NCBI GenBank assembly: GCA_022845955.1
Contig: AP025576.1
Coordinates: 930,001 to 994,000 of the forward strand
Length of the DNA stretch: 64,000 nucleotides
Direction: 5' to 3'
From: Lachnospiraceae bacterium
Lineage (GTDB): Bacteria; Bacillota; Clostridia; Lachnospirales; Lachnospiraceae
Shown: positions 1 through 9,216 of the stretch, piece by piece
How the letters are laid out: every line of letters begins with the position of its first letter
Position numbering within the stretch: position 1 is the stretch's first letter
Notes under the pieces: model-generated
Databases searched by the model: none
Told to the model about the DNA's origin: nothing
The model's input: the letters and a program-made list of their open reading frames with translations, nothing else
Position numbers and translations under genes: made by a program

Positions 1-1
1 G

Positions 2-1192
2 CTGGGAAGCGGGGCCAATCTGCTGGGATATTATATGTATCACGGCGGTATTAACCCGGAAGGAAAGGATACGACTCTTCAGGAGTCAAGGGCTACCGGC
101 TATAACAACGATCTTCCGGTAAAAAGCTACGATTTCCAGACCTGTATCAGGGAGTCGGGTGAAGTGAAGGAAAGCTATGGCCGGCTCCGAAGGCTTCACC
201 TGTTCCTGGAGGACTTCGGTGAGGAACTGGCGGGAAGCCTTACTTATTTTCCGGAAAAAAGGCCGGGATCCCCGGAGGATATGCATACCCTGCGTACCAC
301 GGCCCGTATAAACCAGGATACGGGTACAGGATTTCTCTTTGTCAATAACCATCAGAGAAGGCGTGTCATGGAAGAGCGTGACAACGCGGCGGTTAAGCTG
401 GTGATGCCGGATGGAGAGCTTATACTGGATTCACTGCATATACAATCCGGGGCCTGCGGAATCATTCCTTTCCGGCTTTCCTGCGGGACCGGTTTCCTGG
501 AAAAAACAAATGCGTTTCTGCTGTGCCGTCTTGGCAGCCGGTATTTCTTTTATACGGATGGAGAACCGGTTTATCAGTGGAAGGATCAGGAAGGGGATGT
601 GGTAACGCTCACTTCGGGGCAGGCCAGCCGGGCCTGCAGAATCGGGGATACTCTTTATATTCCGGAACACGCGGACAGCAGCCTTATTGAGAGGGAGGGA
701 AGAATATGCCTTCTGACCGTCCATGAGGAGGAAAAAGTGCTATGTTATGGTAGTACGGGAGAACCGGAGGAAAAGAGTTTCCGGACCGGGCCGGTAAAGG
801 TGGCGGTGGGGACAGAACTTTTGGAAAGCGGAGGACTTGCCGGCGGGGAACAGGAATATTGTGAATATCAGGTCAGCCTGGGAGCCGTCCCTGTGGATAA
901 CATTCATCAGCTGTATCTGGAAGCGGATTATGCCGGTGACAGGGCAGAGGTTTACCTGGACGGAAAGCTGGCGGATGACTGGTTTACGACGGGTGAAACC
1001 TGGCATATCGCCCTGAAACGGTTTGGGTATCCGGCCAGTCTGGTTATCCGCATTTACTCCAGTGACCATCCGATTCCTAATCCTTATGGAAACCGGGTGT
1101 ATTATGACCTTCCCGTAGAGGAGGGGTGTGTGCTTAAGGGAGTGAAGGCGATTCCCGAGTATACGATGGAAATATCACGGCGTATGATGTGA
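2..1192 (+). CDS. GH35 beta-galactosidase, C-terminal part (5' end outside window)
   Basis: The reading frame is open from base 2, so the gene starts upstream of the window. The first visible residues read GANLLGYYMYHGG, which closely resembles the conserved GH35 segment at the end of the catalytic barrel. The rest, about 385 residues, matches the beta-rich C-terminal domains of GH35 enzymes, including a jelly-roll-like end. The catalytic glutamates would lie in the missing part. The product should release terminal beta-galactose from oligosaccharides. A hairpin terminator follows at 1283-1327. The family call rests on remembered motifs; the substrate is inferred. Confidence 0.72.
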   Translation: MGSGANLLGYYMYHGGINPEGKDTTLQESRATGYNNDLPVKSYDFQTCIRESGEVKESYGRLRRLHLFLEDFGEELAGSLTYFPEKRPGSPEDMHTLRTTARINQDTGTGFLFVNNHQRRRVMEERDNAAVKLVMPDGELILDSLHIQSGACGIIPFRLSCGTGFLEKTNAFLLCRLGSRYFFYTDGEPVYQWKDQEGDVVTLTSGQASRACRIGDTLYIPEHADSSLIEREGRICLLTVHEEEKVLCYGSTGEPEEKSFRTGPVKVAVGTELLESGGLAGGEQEYCEYQVSLGAVPVDNIHQLYLEADYAGDRAEVYLDGKLADDWFTTGETWHIALKRFGYPASLVIRIYSSDHPIPNPYGNRVYYDLPVEEGCVLKGVKAIPEYTMEISRRMM

Positions 1193-1282
1193 TTCCTCTA
1201 TTTGTGGCTAGAATGAAATCAAGTCATTCCCTATTTGTATTCTTTTTGGTTATGGATGCGGGAGACGGGAGTGAAAGCAAAA

Positions 1283-1327
1283 AAAATGGCAGAGAGGTTC
1301 CCCTGCATAGGGCCTTTCTGTCATTTT
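1283..1327 (+). terminator. Hairpin terminator after the GH35 gene
   Basis: Arms 1283-1297 and 1313-1327 pair over 15 bases, two of them G-U. An inner CCCT/AGGG stem adds four pairs. The stem is flanked by an A run on the left and ends in TTTT, as in a rho-independent terminator. Confidence 0.6.
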
Positions 1328-1880
1328 GGCCTGAAAAAGCGTTCCAATGAGATAAGGATAATGAGACGGAAGTGCCGGAAGGGACGCAGGAGGGGACGAC
1401 GCAGAACGCAAGGCGCCGTCTGGACGGTTGCCTTGACGGTACATATTAAAAAATATTGTGTAATAAAGTGTTGCATATTTAATTTGATAGTGATAAGATT
1501 AAGCAAATAATCATTCTGACTTCCTGTCTGTGATATCAATTGTTCGGTAGTGTTATTTCTGAAAAAATTCCCATGTGTTTGCCTGTTTTCTTGTATTTTT
1601 TCACCGGCCCCTTATGTTTTTACCTGTACCGTTTAGCCGCAAGCCTTTTTCCGATAATGGCAAAAGTGTTGTCTTTTGTTATTGTATCTATTCAATTCCC
1701 TGTTTTTCTGTTTATTTCCGTTCATCTAATCCTACATCCTTCCTCTAGTCGTTTCCTTTATTTCACCATCAGCCTGTTGCCGGTTATTGTGATCGGACCG
1801 GCGGACTTAAGTAACTATTTAACCGATGCACTTTTTTAAAACAGTGCGTATTCGTACATAAGTACAGATAAGGAGAACAA
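1328..1880. other. Gene-free stretch before the orphan coiled-coil gene
   Basis: No convincing gene is seen between the GH35 terminator and the start at 1881. A small interrupted hairpin lies at 1409-1435 (CAAGGC..GCCTTG). From about 1540 to 1830 the plus strand is pyrimidine-rich and stays open from a TTG codon, giving a hydrophobic 99-residue frame, but it has no ribosome site and the bias explains the hydrophobicity. A weak promoter-like pair TTGCAT (1471) and TAAGAT (1494), 17 bases apart, would give a leader of nearly 400 bases. Confidence 0.4.
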
Positions 1881-3830
1881 ATGAAAAAAGTAGTACCAAA
1901 GGTATTTGATAAGAAAAAGAAAAGAGTGCGGCTATTTATGATTGCCGTCATGCTGCTAATAAGCTTTCTTTGCTTTTGCCGTATATACAGAGGTTACCAT
2001 ACGGAAAATGCCGATATGAAGACCTTTCTGGCGGACAGCGGGCTGAAAGCGGAATTATCATATCTGCCGAACGAGGATAAGGTGCAGGCCGGCAATAGCA
2101 TGTCCGCCGCAGAAAATATCCTATTTAATCAGATGCAAAAGGATTTAGAATCGATAACTGTATATTTGGAGGGCTTGGAAGAAGCCGTTGAGAAAAATAA
2201 GGAAGAAATACTCCGCTTGGAAATCAACCAGGGGGAAGGTGAAAACGAACTGCAGAATAATGAAGATTCCACGGATCAAAACCTGTCAGGTGAAGTCAAA
2301 AAACTTATGGAGCATTTGGACCAGGTTAGCGATAAGATAACCAACACCCAAAATGACATAAAAGAAGCGTTGGAAGATAGCAATAGTACAAATTCCTCAT
2401 GGAGAGAGGCTGTTCTTGAAAAATTTGCGGATATTACTATCAATCTGGCGGATATCAATGTATCTGTTGATACGGCGCATTCTGATCTGAAAAAATTAAT
2501 TGAGGCTGTAAAGACGGAGGGAAAGGAAAATCATAAGGAGCTGCTTACTGTTTTAGAAGAGCTTAATACCTCCTTTTCCGATGAGAATACCTCGAACCTT
2601 GGGGCGCTTCTGCTATCCCTGCAGACACAGACCGATACTTTAAAAACGCAATATGAGAGTATAGATACTAATTTAAGCAATGGATTCGGGCAGTTAACGG
2701 ACAATGTGACAATCGTTAACCAGGGGATTACCGATACAAAAACAGAGGTCTTGGAGGGATTACAGAAAATAGATACAAATATGGGCCGGAACCATACTTC
2801 TGCTGCAATGGCGATCGCAGACAGCAGGGAAGCAATTATAGAGAGGATTGCTTCTATGGAGTCAAAAACGGAGAACCGTTTAGATAATCTGGACAGCGCA
2901 ATCCAATCGGTTTTTCAATCTGTGAGTGACGGTAAAAAACGGCTGGCGACTGCGTTGCTCACTAAAAATGTTACAGTTGCCGATGATGCCGCATTTGTGG
3001 AAATGCAGCAGGCGATCCTTGCAATACCCCAAAAGATAGTAATCGGAGTCGAGCAGGTACCGGGAGAAATAGAGTATACCTATCATTATCATACGGGAGA
3101 TACAGACAATGGGGGCGGCTGCTATACGGTTCGGCTCTATCATCAGCATTCGGCGGCTTGCTATACAAAAGCAACGTGTCAGCCATATTGTTTGGGTTTG
3201 ACACATGCATCCCGGAATGATCATTGGGATGTGCATGAAAATTCCCGTTTCATGCATCCGGATTGCGGTATGGGAATTATTTACAGAAGTCCGAAACATT
3301 TTGTAGGGGATCCCTGCAATTGCGATAAGTTATCTTCCCATACGTATGATAGATTGTCATGCGGAAAGACGAATGCAACACCAGAGGGTTGGGCGGCCGG
3401 ATGCGGCTTTGTTGACGGACAGATTATCGAGGTCCGTATTATATACAATACGGATGCTTCCAAAACACAGACGGTAGATGCCATAACACAATCCAAAGAA
3501 TATATCCCGCAGATTTATGATGATGATACGACGGATCCCGGTCAGGCACCGGAAGAAAATAAGAAGGAAACAGAAGGGGAATCGACCGAGTTACCTATGG
3601 AAACAGAGCGGGAAGCAACAGAGCCGCCTATGGAAACAGAGCGGGAAGCAACGGAGCCGCCTATGGAAACAGAACGGGAAACAACAGAGCCACCTATGGA
3701 AACAGAACGGGAAGCAACGGAACCGTCCGGGGAAACAGAACGGGAAGCAGCAGAGCCGCCCATGGAAACGGAGCGGGAAGAAACAGAGCCGCCTATGGAA
3801 ACAGAGCGGGATTCAATGCAGGTCTCCTGA
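1881..3830 (+). CDS. Membrane-anchored coiled-coil protein with Cys/His-rich domain and acidic repeat tail; unknown function
   Basis: 649 residues, with AAGGAGA six bases before the ATG. Residues 1-16 are basic and about 17-36 form one membrane segment with no cleavage site, so the bulk is probably outside the cell. Residues 70-370 are polar, heptad-like and rich in Glu, Asn and Leu, consistent with a long coiled coil. Around 395-520 lies a domain with many Cys and His, including HYHTGDTDNGGGCY and repeated CxxxC-like pairs; I recall similar segments in Lachnospiraceae surface proteins but cannot name the family. Residues 563-649 are seven full and one partial copy of an 11-residue unit like ETEREATEPPM. 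No LPxTG motif follows. The gene stands alone on the plus strand and converges with the LysR gene. Confidence 0.8.
   Translation: MKKVVPKVFDKKKKRVRLFMIAVMLLISFLCFCRIYRGYHTENADMKTFLADSGLKAELSYLPNEDKVQAGNSMSAAENILFNQMQKDLESITVYLEGLEEAVEKNKEEILRLEINQGEGENELQNNEDSTDQNLSGEVKKLMEHLDQVSDKITNTQNDIKEALEDSNSTNSSWREAVLEKFADITINLADINVSVDTAHSDLKKLIEAVKTEGKENHKELLTVLEELNTSFSDENTSNLGALLLSLQTQTDTLKTQYESIDTNLSNGFGQLTDNVTIVNQGITDTKTEVLEGLQKIDTNMGRNHTSAAMAIADSREAIIERIASMESKTENRLDNLDSAIQSVFQSVSDGKKRLATALLTKNVTVADDAAFVEMQQAILAIPQKIVIGVEQVPGEIEYTYHYHTGDTDNGGGCYTVRLYHQHSAACYTKATCQPYCLGLTHASRNDHWDVHENSRFMHPDCGMGIIYRSPKHFVGDPCNCDKLSSHTYDRLSCGKTNATPEGWAAGCGFVDGQIIEVRIIYNTDASKTQTVDAITQSKEYIPQIYDDDTTDPGQAPEENKKETEGESTELPMETEREATEPPMETEREATEPPMETERETTEPPMETEREATEPSGETEREAAEPPMETEREETEPPMETERDSMQVS
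3567..3827 (+). repeat. In-gene 33-bp tandem repeat (about 7.9 copies)
   Basis: Units begin at 3567, 3600, 3633, 3666, 3699, 3732, 3765 and 3798 (last one short). Each encodes ETEREATEPPM or a close variant. Copies two and three are almost identical in DNA and the outer copies have diverged more, as expected for slippage-driven copy change. The unit is a multiple of three, so copy changes keep the frame. Confidence 0.92.
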
Positions 3831-3850
3831 GGGGACTTTAAGCGGTTTTG

Positions 3851-4762
3851 TCAGGGGCATACGAATTCCTTCTGCATCAATTCAATAAAACGCTTCAGCG
3901 CCGGATGCGTACTGCGGTTCTTGTAATAAAGCCCGAAGTGCAGAGGCGGCGTGTTTTCCATAGGAATATAGGAAAGCCCCAAAGCCCGCTGCCCCGGTAT
4001 ATCGGGTACCAGGGAAAACCCCAGTCCGGCCCTGGCAAGGATGAGGATTGCAGAAAGATTATCACAAAAAAAAATGTTTTCCAGGGAACGCTGGCCGATA
4101 AGGGGCGCAATGACTGCGGAAATCACAGGATGCGTCTGGCGGGGTTCACAGGCCAGGATACTCAGATCTTTTAAATCCCGGCAGGATAGGCTTTTCCGGG
4201 AGGCAAGCGGATGTTCCGGAGAGAGAATACAGGCGACAGGCGTTTTGGCAAGCAGGGCAAAGGCGCCTGTTTTTTTGGATGAGGCCCGGGGAACCGCAGT
4301 GTTTTCCTCCCTCTCCTCTGTAAAGCCGAACAGCACATGAAGCGCTTCTTCCTGCAGCTGGTTCTGCATGATAGGCAGAGGCCCCATTTTAATCAGCGGG
4401 TGAAGCCGGGGAAATTCTTCTGTGAGCCTGCGCAGTACAGGAGGGAGCAGGTTCTGTTCGGGAATGCCGGGACAGCCGATGGAAAATTCGGAAATATGTC
4501 CGGGATCACTGCTTGAAATCCGGGCCTTGGCCGCCCGTGTCCGTCCCAGGATATCCTTGGCATCACTGATAAAAGCAAAGCCGGCCGGTGTCAATTCCAC
4601 AGAACGTGTGGTACGCACAAAAAGCCGGGTATTCAGCTCCGCTTCCAGGGATTGGATCTGGTGGCTGACTGCGGGCTGGGTAATATGCAGCTGCTCCGCC
4701 GCCCGTGCAAAATTAAGACTGTCCGATACGGCAAGAAAACATTCCAGTTGTATAGTATTCAT
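3851..4762 (-). CDS. LysR-family transcriptional regulator
   Basis: 303 residues, the usual LysR length. Residues 1-60 form the winged helix-turn-helix (MNTIQLECFLAV, then LNFARAAEQLHITQPAVSHQ), followed by the linker helix and a two-lobe effector domain from about 90. AAAGGG lies in front of the ATG. The gene is read away from the MarR gene at 4958 and converges with the orphan coiled-coil gene. LysR proteins usually control a divergent neighbour, which here would be the MarR-ABC operon, but MarR is the more obvious controller of that operon. The effector is not deducible. Confidence 0.88.
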   Translation of the reverse strand: MNTIQLECFLAVSDSLNFARAAEQLHITQPAVSHQIQSLEAELNTRLFVRTTRSVELTPAGFAFISDAKDILGRTRAAKARISSSDPGHISEFSIGCPGIPEQNLLPPVLRRLTEEFPRLHPLIKMGPLPIMQNQLQEEALHVLFGFTEEREENTAVPRASSKKTGAFALLAKTPVACILSPEHPLASRKSLSCRDLKDLSILACEPRQTHPVISAVIAPLIGQRSLENIFFCDNLSAILILARAGLGFSLVPDIPGQRALGLSYIPMENTPPLHFGLYYKNRSTHPALKRFIELMQKEFVCP

Positions 4763-4860
4763 AATAGCCCTTTCTTTTAGTATTTATAAAACATATTAAT
4801 TAAATTTATTTATTAATAATAACATTTTTCGATTTCACTTTCCAGAGATTTTGTAGTAAA

Positions 4861-4886
4861 ACTAGTAAATAAAGTTAACTAGTTAA
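4861..4886. promoter_or_regulatory. Candidate MarR operator (paired ACTAGT palindromes)
   Basis: Two ACTAGT hexamers start at 4861 and 4878, 17 bases apart. The second is the core of a perfect 12-base palindrome, TTAACTAGTTAA, at 4875-4886. The site is in the AT-rich spacer upstream of the MarR gene, where autorepressing MarR proteins usually bind. Assignment to this MarR protein is inference from position and symmetry. Confidence 0.45.
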
Positions 4887-4957
4887 TATTTAAGACTTGA
4901 TGTTTCCGGAAGGATTTCCGATACAGTTAGCCGGAAAATTACAGGAAAGGAATGGAA

Positions 4958-5446
4958 ATGGAAAATAAAATGGATGATAATGTTTTGCGGCTGCTGAAAA
5001 AGATGAGCCTGATGGTTTCCGTAAGAGAGGATCAGATTTTTGCAGAAAATGATTTGACGGCGGCCCAAAGCGATGTACTCAAGATCCTTCTGGATCAGGA
5101 AGGAAAGAAAGAAATCTTTTCCGGGGATATTCATAGGGAGCTGGGAATTTCCAAAGCGGCTGTTTCCATGCTGCTGAAAAAACTGAGACAGAAAGGTTAT
5201 ATCGACCTGCAGTCTACTACCGGGGACGACCGCATGAAACAAATCCTGTTAACCCCCAGAGCCCGTCAGGTGAAGGAGGAGCTGGATAAAAAGATGGATC
5301 TATTCCAGAAATATTTATACCAGGGCTTTTCCGGAAGCGAATATGAACAGCTGGGCCAGTTGGTAAGCAGGATGCTTGCAAATCTGAAATCCGATGAGGA
5401 GGCGGCAGGGCAGGAACAGAAAATTAAGGAGGAAGTAATACTATGA
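4958..5446 (+). CDS. MarR-family transcriptional regulator
   Basis: About 162 residues. An ATG at 4952 is in frame, but AGGAAAGG at 4943-4950 sits too close to it; the ATG at 4958 has normal spacing and is preferred. The winged helix-turn-helix spans about residues 30-110, with recognition region ELGISKAAVSMLLKKLRQKGY and the wing residues GDDR typical of MarR proteins. The stop codon overlaps the start of the ABC gene (ATGA at 5443-5446), so the two are translationally coupled. The likely job is repression of the exporter operon until a toxic ligand appears, with the palindrome at 4875-4886 as a possible operator. Confidence 0.88.
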   Translation: MENKMDDNVLRLLKKMSLMVSVREDQIFAENDLTAAQSDVLKILLDQEGKKEIFSGDIHRELGISKAAVSMLLKKLRQKGYIDLQSTTGDDRMKQILLTPRARQVKEELDKKMDLFQKYLYQGFSGSEYEQLGQLVSRMLANLKSDEEAAGQEQKIKEEVIL

Positions 5447-7248
5447 TTGCAACATTGCTCGGTCAGGTAAAACAATATCAAAAAGACTCGATACTGACCC
5501 CTTTTTTTACGGCGGTGGAAGTGCTGATGGAGGTGCTCATACCTTTTGTCACCGCCCAGATAATTGATAAGGGAATTGAAGCGGGAAATATAGAAAATGT
5601 ATATTCTTACGGCTTACTGATGCTGGTTCTTGCCGCGGTTTCCCTGGTTTCCGGTATTCTTGCGGGTACCTTTGCAGCCAGGGCTTCCTCCGGCTTTGCC
5701 TGTAACCTCCGGGACGGGATGTATGAAAACATACAGACATTCTCTTTTTCCAACATAGATAAATACAGCACGGCAGGTCTGGTCACCAGGATGACCACGG
5801 ATGTCACGAATGTACAGAATTCCTACCAGATGATACTCCGTATAGCAGTCAGGGCGCCTTTGATGCTGATCTGCAGTATGCTCATGTGCTTTGCCATCAA
5901 TGCGAGGCTGAGCCTGCTATTTGTAGGGGCTATGGTGGTACTGTCCGCCGTGCTTTTGTTTATCATGAGCCATGCCACGCGGATATTTGATGTGGTATTC
6001 AAAAAATACGATGACTTAAATGCCAGCGTCCAGGAAAATGTATCCGCCATCCGTGTAGTGAAGGCTTTTGTAAGAGAAGATTATGAAAACGATAAATTCA
6101 CCCGGGCTGCACAGAATCTGTACCGGCTTTTTACAAAAGCGGAAGGGATTCTGGCCTTTAATAACCCGTCCATGATGCTGGTGGTCTATGGCTGTATTCT
6201 TCTGCTGTCCTGGTTTGGAGCCAGGTTTGTGGTGGCAGGGAATCTGACCACCGGCCAGCTGACATCCATGTTCAGCTATGTAATGAGTATATTGATGTCC
6301 CTTATGATGCTGTCTATGATTTTTGTCATGGTAACCATGAGTGCGGCCAGCGGCAGGCGGATTGCCCAGGTGCTGACAGAGGTTCCGGATATGAAAAATG
6401 CACAGAATCCGGTCATGGATATTCCCGACGGAAGGATCGACTTTGACCATGTGAGCTTCTCGTATAAGGCGGGCAGAAAGCAGGAAGGGGAAGAAAGGGA
6501 AGAAACCCTGACGGACATCGACCTGCATATCCGATCCGGGGAAACGATAGGAATTATCGGCGGTACCGGCTGCGGCAAATCCAGCCTGGTTAACCTGGTA
6601 AGCCGTTTATACGATGTAACGGAAGGCGCTGTCCGGGTTGGCGGGCGGAATGTGAAGGAATATGACTGTGAGGCGTTAAGAAACCAGGTGGCGGTGGTCC
6701 TGCAGAAAAACGTACTGTTCTCCGGTACCATATTGGAAAACCTGAGATGGGGGAATGAAAGTGCCACCCTGGAAGAATGCCGGGAAGCCTGCCGGCAGGC
6801 CTGTGCCGATGAATTCATAAACCGGTTCCCGGACGGTTATGAGACTTATATCGAACAGGGAGGCACCAATGTTTCCGGCGGACAGAAGCAGCGGCTTTGT
6901 ATAGCCAGAGCGCTGTTGAAAAAGCCCGGGATACTGATTCTGGATGATTCCACAAGCGCGGTGGACACGGCAACGGATGCGAAGATCAGAAGCGCTTTTG
7001 CGGAAAAAATACCGGGAACCACCAAGCTGATCATTGCCCAGCGGATTTCGTCCGTCCAGGATGCGGATCGGATTGTAGTGCTGGACAACGGAAAGCTGAA
7101 CGGCTTCGGAAGCCATGAAGAACTTCTCCAATCCAACGCTATTTATCAGGAGATTTATGAAGGGCAGACACGGGGCGGAGGCGATTTCGATCAGCAGCCC
7201 GGAACCGGCGTCGAAGATACAGGAAAGGCAGGTGCTGTTAATGGCTGA
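5443..7248 (+). CDS. ABC exporter half-transporter with degenerate catalytic site (BmrC/YheI-like)
   Basis: 601 residues: six membrane segments in about 15-310, then an ATPase domain. Walker A is GGTGCGKSS near residue 373 and the signature is VSGGQ near 477. Walker B ends ILILDDS near 501, with Asp where catalytic Glu is expected, and the H-loop reads AQRISS with Gln for His. These changes are the known mark of the inactive-site subunit of heterodimeric exporters such as BmrC or TM287. AAGGAGGA lies ten bases upstream, inside the MarR gene. Its partner follows with an eight-base overlap. Drug or peptide export is inferred from family and the MarR neighbour. Confidence 0.92.
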   Translation: MIATLLGQVKQYQKDSILTPFFTAVEVLMEVLIPFVTAQIIDKGIEAGNIENVYSYGLLMLVLAAVSLVSGILAGTFAARASSGFACNLRDGMYENIQTFSFSNIDKYSTAGLVTRMTTDVTNVQNSYQMILRIAVRAPLMLICSMLMCFAINARLSLLFVGAMVVLSAVLLFIMSHATRIFDVVFKKYDDLNASVQENVSAIRVVKAFVREDYENDKFTRAAQNLYRLFTKAEGILAFNNPSMMLVVYGCILLLSWFGARFVVAGNLTTGQLTSMFSYVMSILMSLMMLSMIFVMVTMSAASGRRIAQVLTEVPDMKNAQNPVMDIPDGRIDFDHVSFSYKAGRKQEGEEREETLTDIDLHIRSGETIGIIGGTGCGKSSLVNLVSRLYDVTEGAVRVGGRNVKEYDCEALRNQVAVVLQKNVLFSGTILENLRWGNESATLEECREACRQACADEFINRFPDGYETYIEQGGTNVSGGQKQRLCIARALLKKPGILILDDSTSAVDTATDAKIRSAFAEKIPGTTKLIIAQRISSVQDADRIVVLDNGKLNGFGSHEELLQSNAIYQEIYEGQTRGGGDFDQQPGTGVEDTGKAGAVNG

Positions 7249-9172
7249 CAGAATGAAAAAGGTAATGCAGGGAGCTATGGGCCCTGAGAAAGGCGATAAA
7301 TTACAGAATCCGGGCAAGACCCTGCTGCGGCTTCTGGGCATTATGATAAAAGGGTACGGAATACAGGCAGGGATTGTTTTTATCTGCATTATAGGGGCCG
7401 CCCTGTGTACCCTGAAAGGCACCTTATTTATGCAGACGCTTATTGACGAGTATATCCTTCCGTTAACCAGTACCCCAAATCCTGATTTTGCTCCCTTGCT
7501 GCAGGCTCTGGGATCCATGGCCGCCATATATGCGGCGGGAATAGTCTGTTCTTATGGCTATAACCGGATTATGGTAAATGTCAGCCAGGGAACGATGCGC
7601 AACCTGCGTATCCGGCTTTTCACCCATATGGAATCCCTGCCTGTTAAGTATTTTGATACCCATGCCCATGGAGATATTATGTCCGTTTATACCAATGATG
7701 TGGATACCCTCCGGCAGCTTATGGGACAGAGCATACCCCAGGTTATCAATTCAGCGGTCACGGTGGTTATGACTCTTGTCAGTATGATTCTCCTGAATAT
7801 CCCCCTGACATTGGTAACCCTGTTTACGGTGGGTATCATGCTGTTTGTTACAAGCAGGCTAAGCGGTTTGTCCGGACAGTATTTTGTTAAACAGCAGTCG
7901 GATCTGGGACGCGTGAACGGTTATATTGAAGAAATGATGGAAGGGCAGAAGGTAGTGAAGGTGTTCTGTCATGAGAAACGGAGCCTGGAACAGTTCCGGG
8001 AAATCAACGGGGAACTGAAAAACAGCGCGGATCTGGCAAACCGGATATCGAATATCATGATGCCGGTAAATGCCAACCTGGGGAATATCAGCTATGTGCT
8101 TTGCGCTATCCTGGGGGCAGTCCTGGCGCTGAACGGTTACGTGGGTCTGACTTTGGGAACCCTGGTTTCGTTTCTTACCCTGAATAAAAACTTTACCCAG
8201 CCCATTACCCAGATAAGCCAGCAGATGAACAGCATTGTAATGGCTATGGCAGGGGCGGGACGCGTTTTTGCCCTGCTGGATGAAGCCCCGGAAACCGACG
8301 ACGGTTATGTGGAGCTGGTAAATGCGCGCCGGCTGCCGGATGGTTCCGTGACAGAAGCCCATGAACGGACCGGTATATGGGCATGGAAGCATCCGCATAA
8401 GGCGGAGGGAACGATAACCTACACGAAACTGGAAGGGGATGTAACCTTTCATGATGTGGATTTCGGCTACGAGGAAGAGAAAATTGTCCTCCACAACATT
8501 AAAATGTTTGCCGCACCGGGGCAGAAGCTGGCTTTTGTGGGAAGCACAGGTGCCGGAAAAACTACAATTACCAATCTGATTAACCGTTTTTATGATATCC
8601 AGGATGGAAAAATCCGCTATGATAACATCAACATCAATAAAATAAAAAAAGCCGATCTGCGCCGTTCCCTTGGCATAGTCCTTCAGGATACCCATCTATT
8701 TACAGGAACGGTAATGGATAATATCCGGTATGGACGTCTGGAGGCGACCGACGAAGAATGCCGGGCGGCGGCAAAACTGGCCAATGCGGATGGCTTTATC
8801 CGGCGGCTTCCGGAAGGCTACCAGACCGTCCTCACCGGGGACGGAGGCAGCCTGAGCCAGGGACAGAGGCAGCTTCTGGCCATTGCCCGGGCCGCGGTGG
8901 CGGATCCGCCGGTGCTGATTCTGGACGAAGCCACTTCCTCCATTGATACCAGAACGGAAAAGCTTGTGCAGAAGGGAATGGATGAACTGATGAAGGGAAG
9001 AACCACCTTTGTCATCGCCCACAGGCTGTCCACGATCCGGAATGCCGACTGTATCATGGTTATGGAACAGGGGAGGATTATTGAACGGGGTAACCATGAG
9101 CAGCTGATGGAGGAAAAGGGGAAATATTATCAGCTTTATACGGGAATTTCAGGAGGCAAGAAGATATCATAA
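7241..9172 (+). CDS. ABC exporter half-transporter with intact catalytic site (BmrD/YheH-like)
   Basis: 643 residues from the ATG at 7241, which overlaps the end of the preceding ABC gene (ATGGCTGA). The frame stays open back to 7115, but the longer start would lie deep inside the upstream gene and lacks a ribosome site. Six membrane segments precede an ATPase domain with GSTGAGKTT near 434, the variant signature LSQGQ, Walker B LILDEAT near 561 and H-loop AHRLS. It therefore keeps the Glu and His that the partner lacks. The linker near 365-400 is longer than usual, as in YheH-type subunits. The two proteins should form one exporter. Confidence 0.92.
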   Translation: MADRMKKVMQGAMGPEKGDKLQNPGKTLLRLLGIMIKGYGIQAGIVFICIIGAALCTLKGTLFMQTLIDEYILPLTSTPNPDFAPLLQALGSMAAIYAAGIVCSYGYNRIMVNVSQGTMRNLRIRLFTHMESLPVKYFDTHAHGDIMSVYTNDVDTLRQLMGQSIPQVINSAVTVVMTLVSMILLNIPLTLVTLFTVGIMLFVTSRLSGLSGQYFVKQQSDLGRVNGYIEEMMEGQKVVKVFCHEKRSLEQFREINGELKNSADLANRISNIMMPVNANLGNISYVLCAILGAVLALNGYVGLTLGTLVSFLTLNKNFTQPITQISQQMNSIVMAMAGAGRVFALLDEAPETDDGYVELVNARRLPDGSVTEAHERTGIWAWKHPHKAEGTITYTKLEGDVTFHDVDFGYEEEKIVLHNIKMFAAPGQKLAFVGSTGAGKTTITNLINRFYDIQDGKIRYDNININKIKKADLRRSLGIVLQDTHLFTGTVMDNIRYGRLEATDEECRAAAKLANADGFIRRLPEGYQTVLTGDGGSLSQGQRQLLAIARAAVADPPVLILDEATSSIDTRTEKLVQKGMDELMKGRTTFVIAHRLSTIRNADCIMVMEQGRIIERGNHEQLMEEKGKYYQLYTGISGGKKIS

Positions 9173-9216
9173 AGGCAGGGCTTGCAAAACAGAAGAAAAG
9201 GAAGTAAGGTAATAAG

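Noticed and set aside
1235..1510. Basic 91-residue open frame downstream of the GH35 gene
   Set aside because: It runs through the terminator hairpin, has no ribosome site and looks like random Arg/Lys-rich translation.
1540..1839. Hydrophobic 99-residue open frame from a TTG codon
   Set aside because: No ribosome site and strong pyrimidine bias, which by itself gives Leu/Phe/Ser-rich frames.
3517..3888. Second long frame over the 33-bp repeat
   Set aside because: A 33-bp repeat keeps all frames periodic and open; codon use and start signal favour the main gene only.
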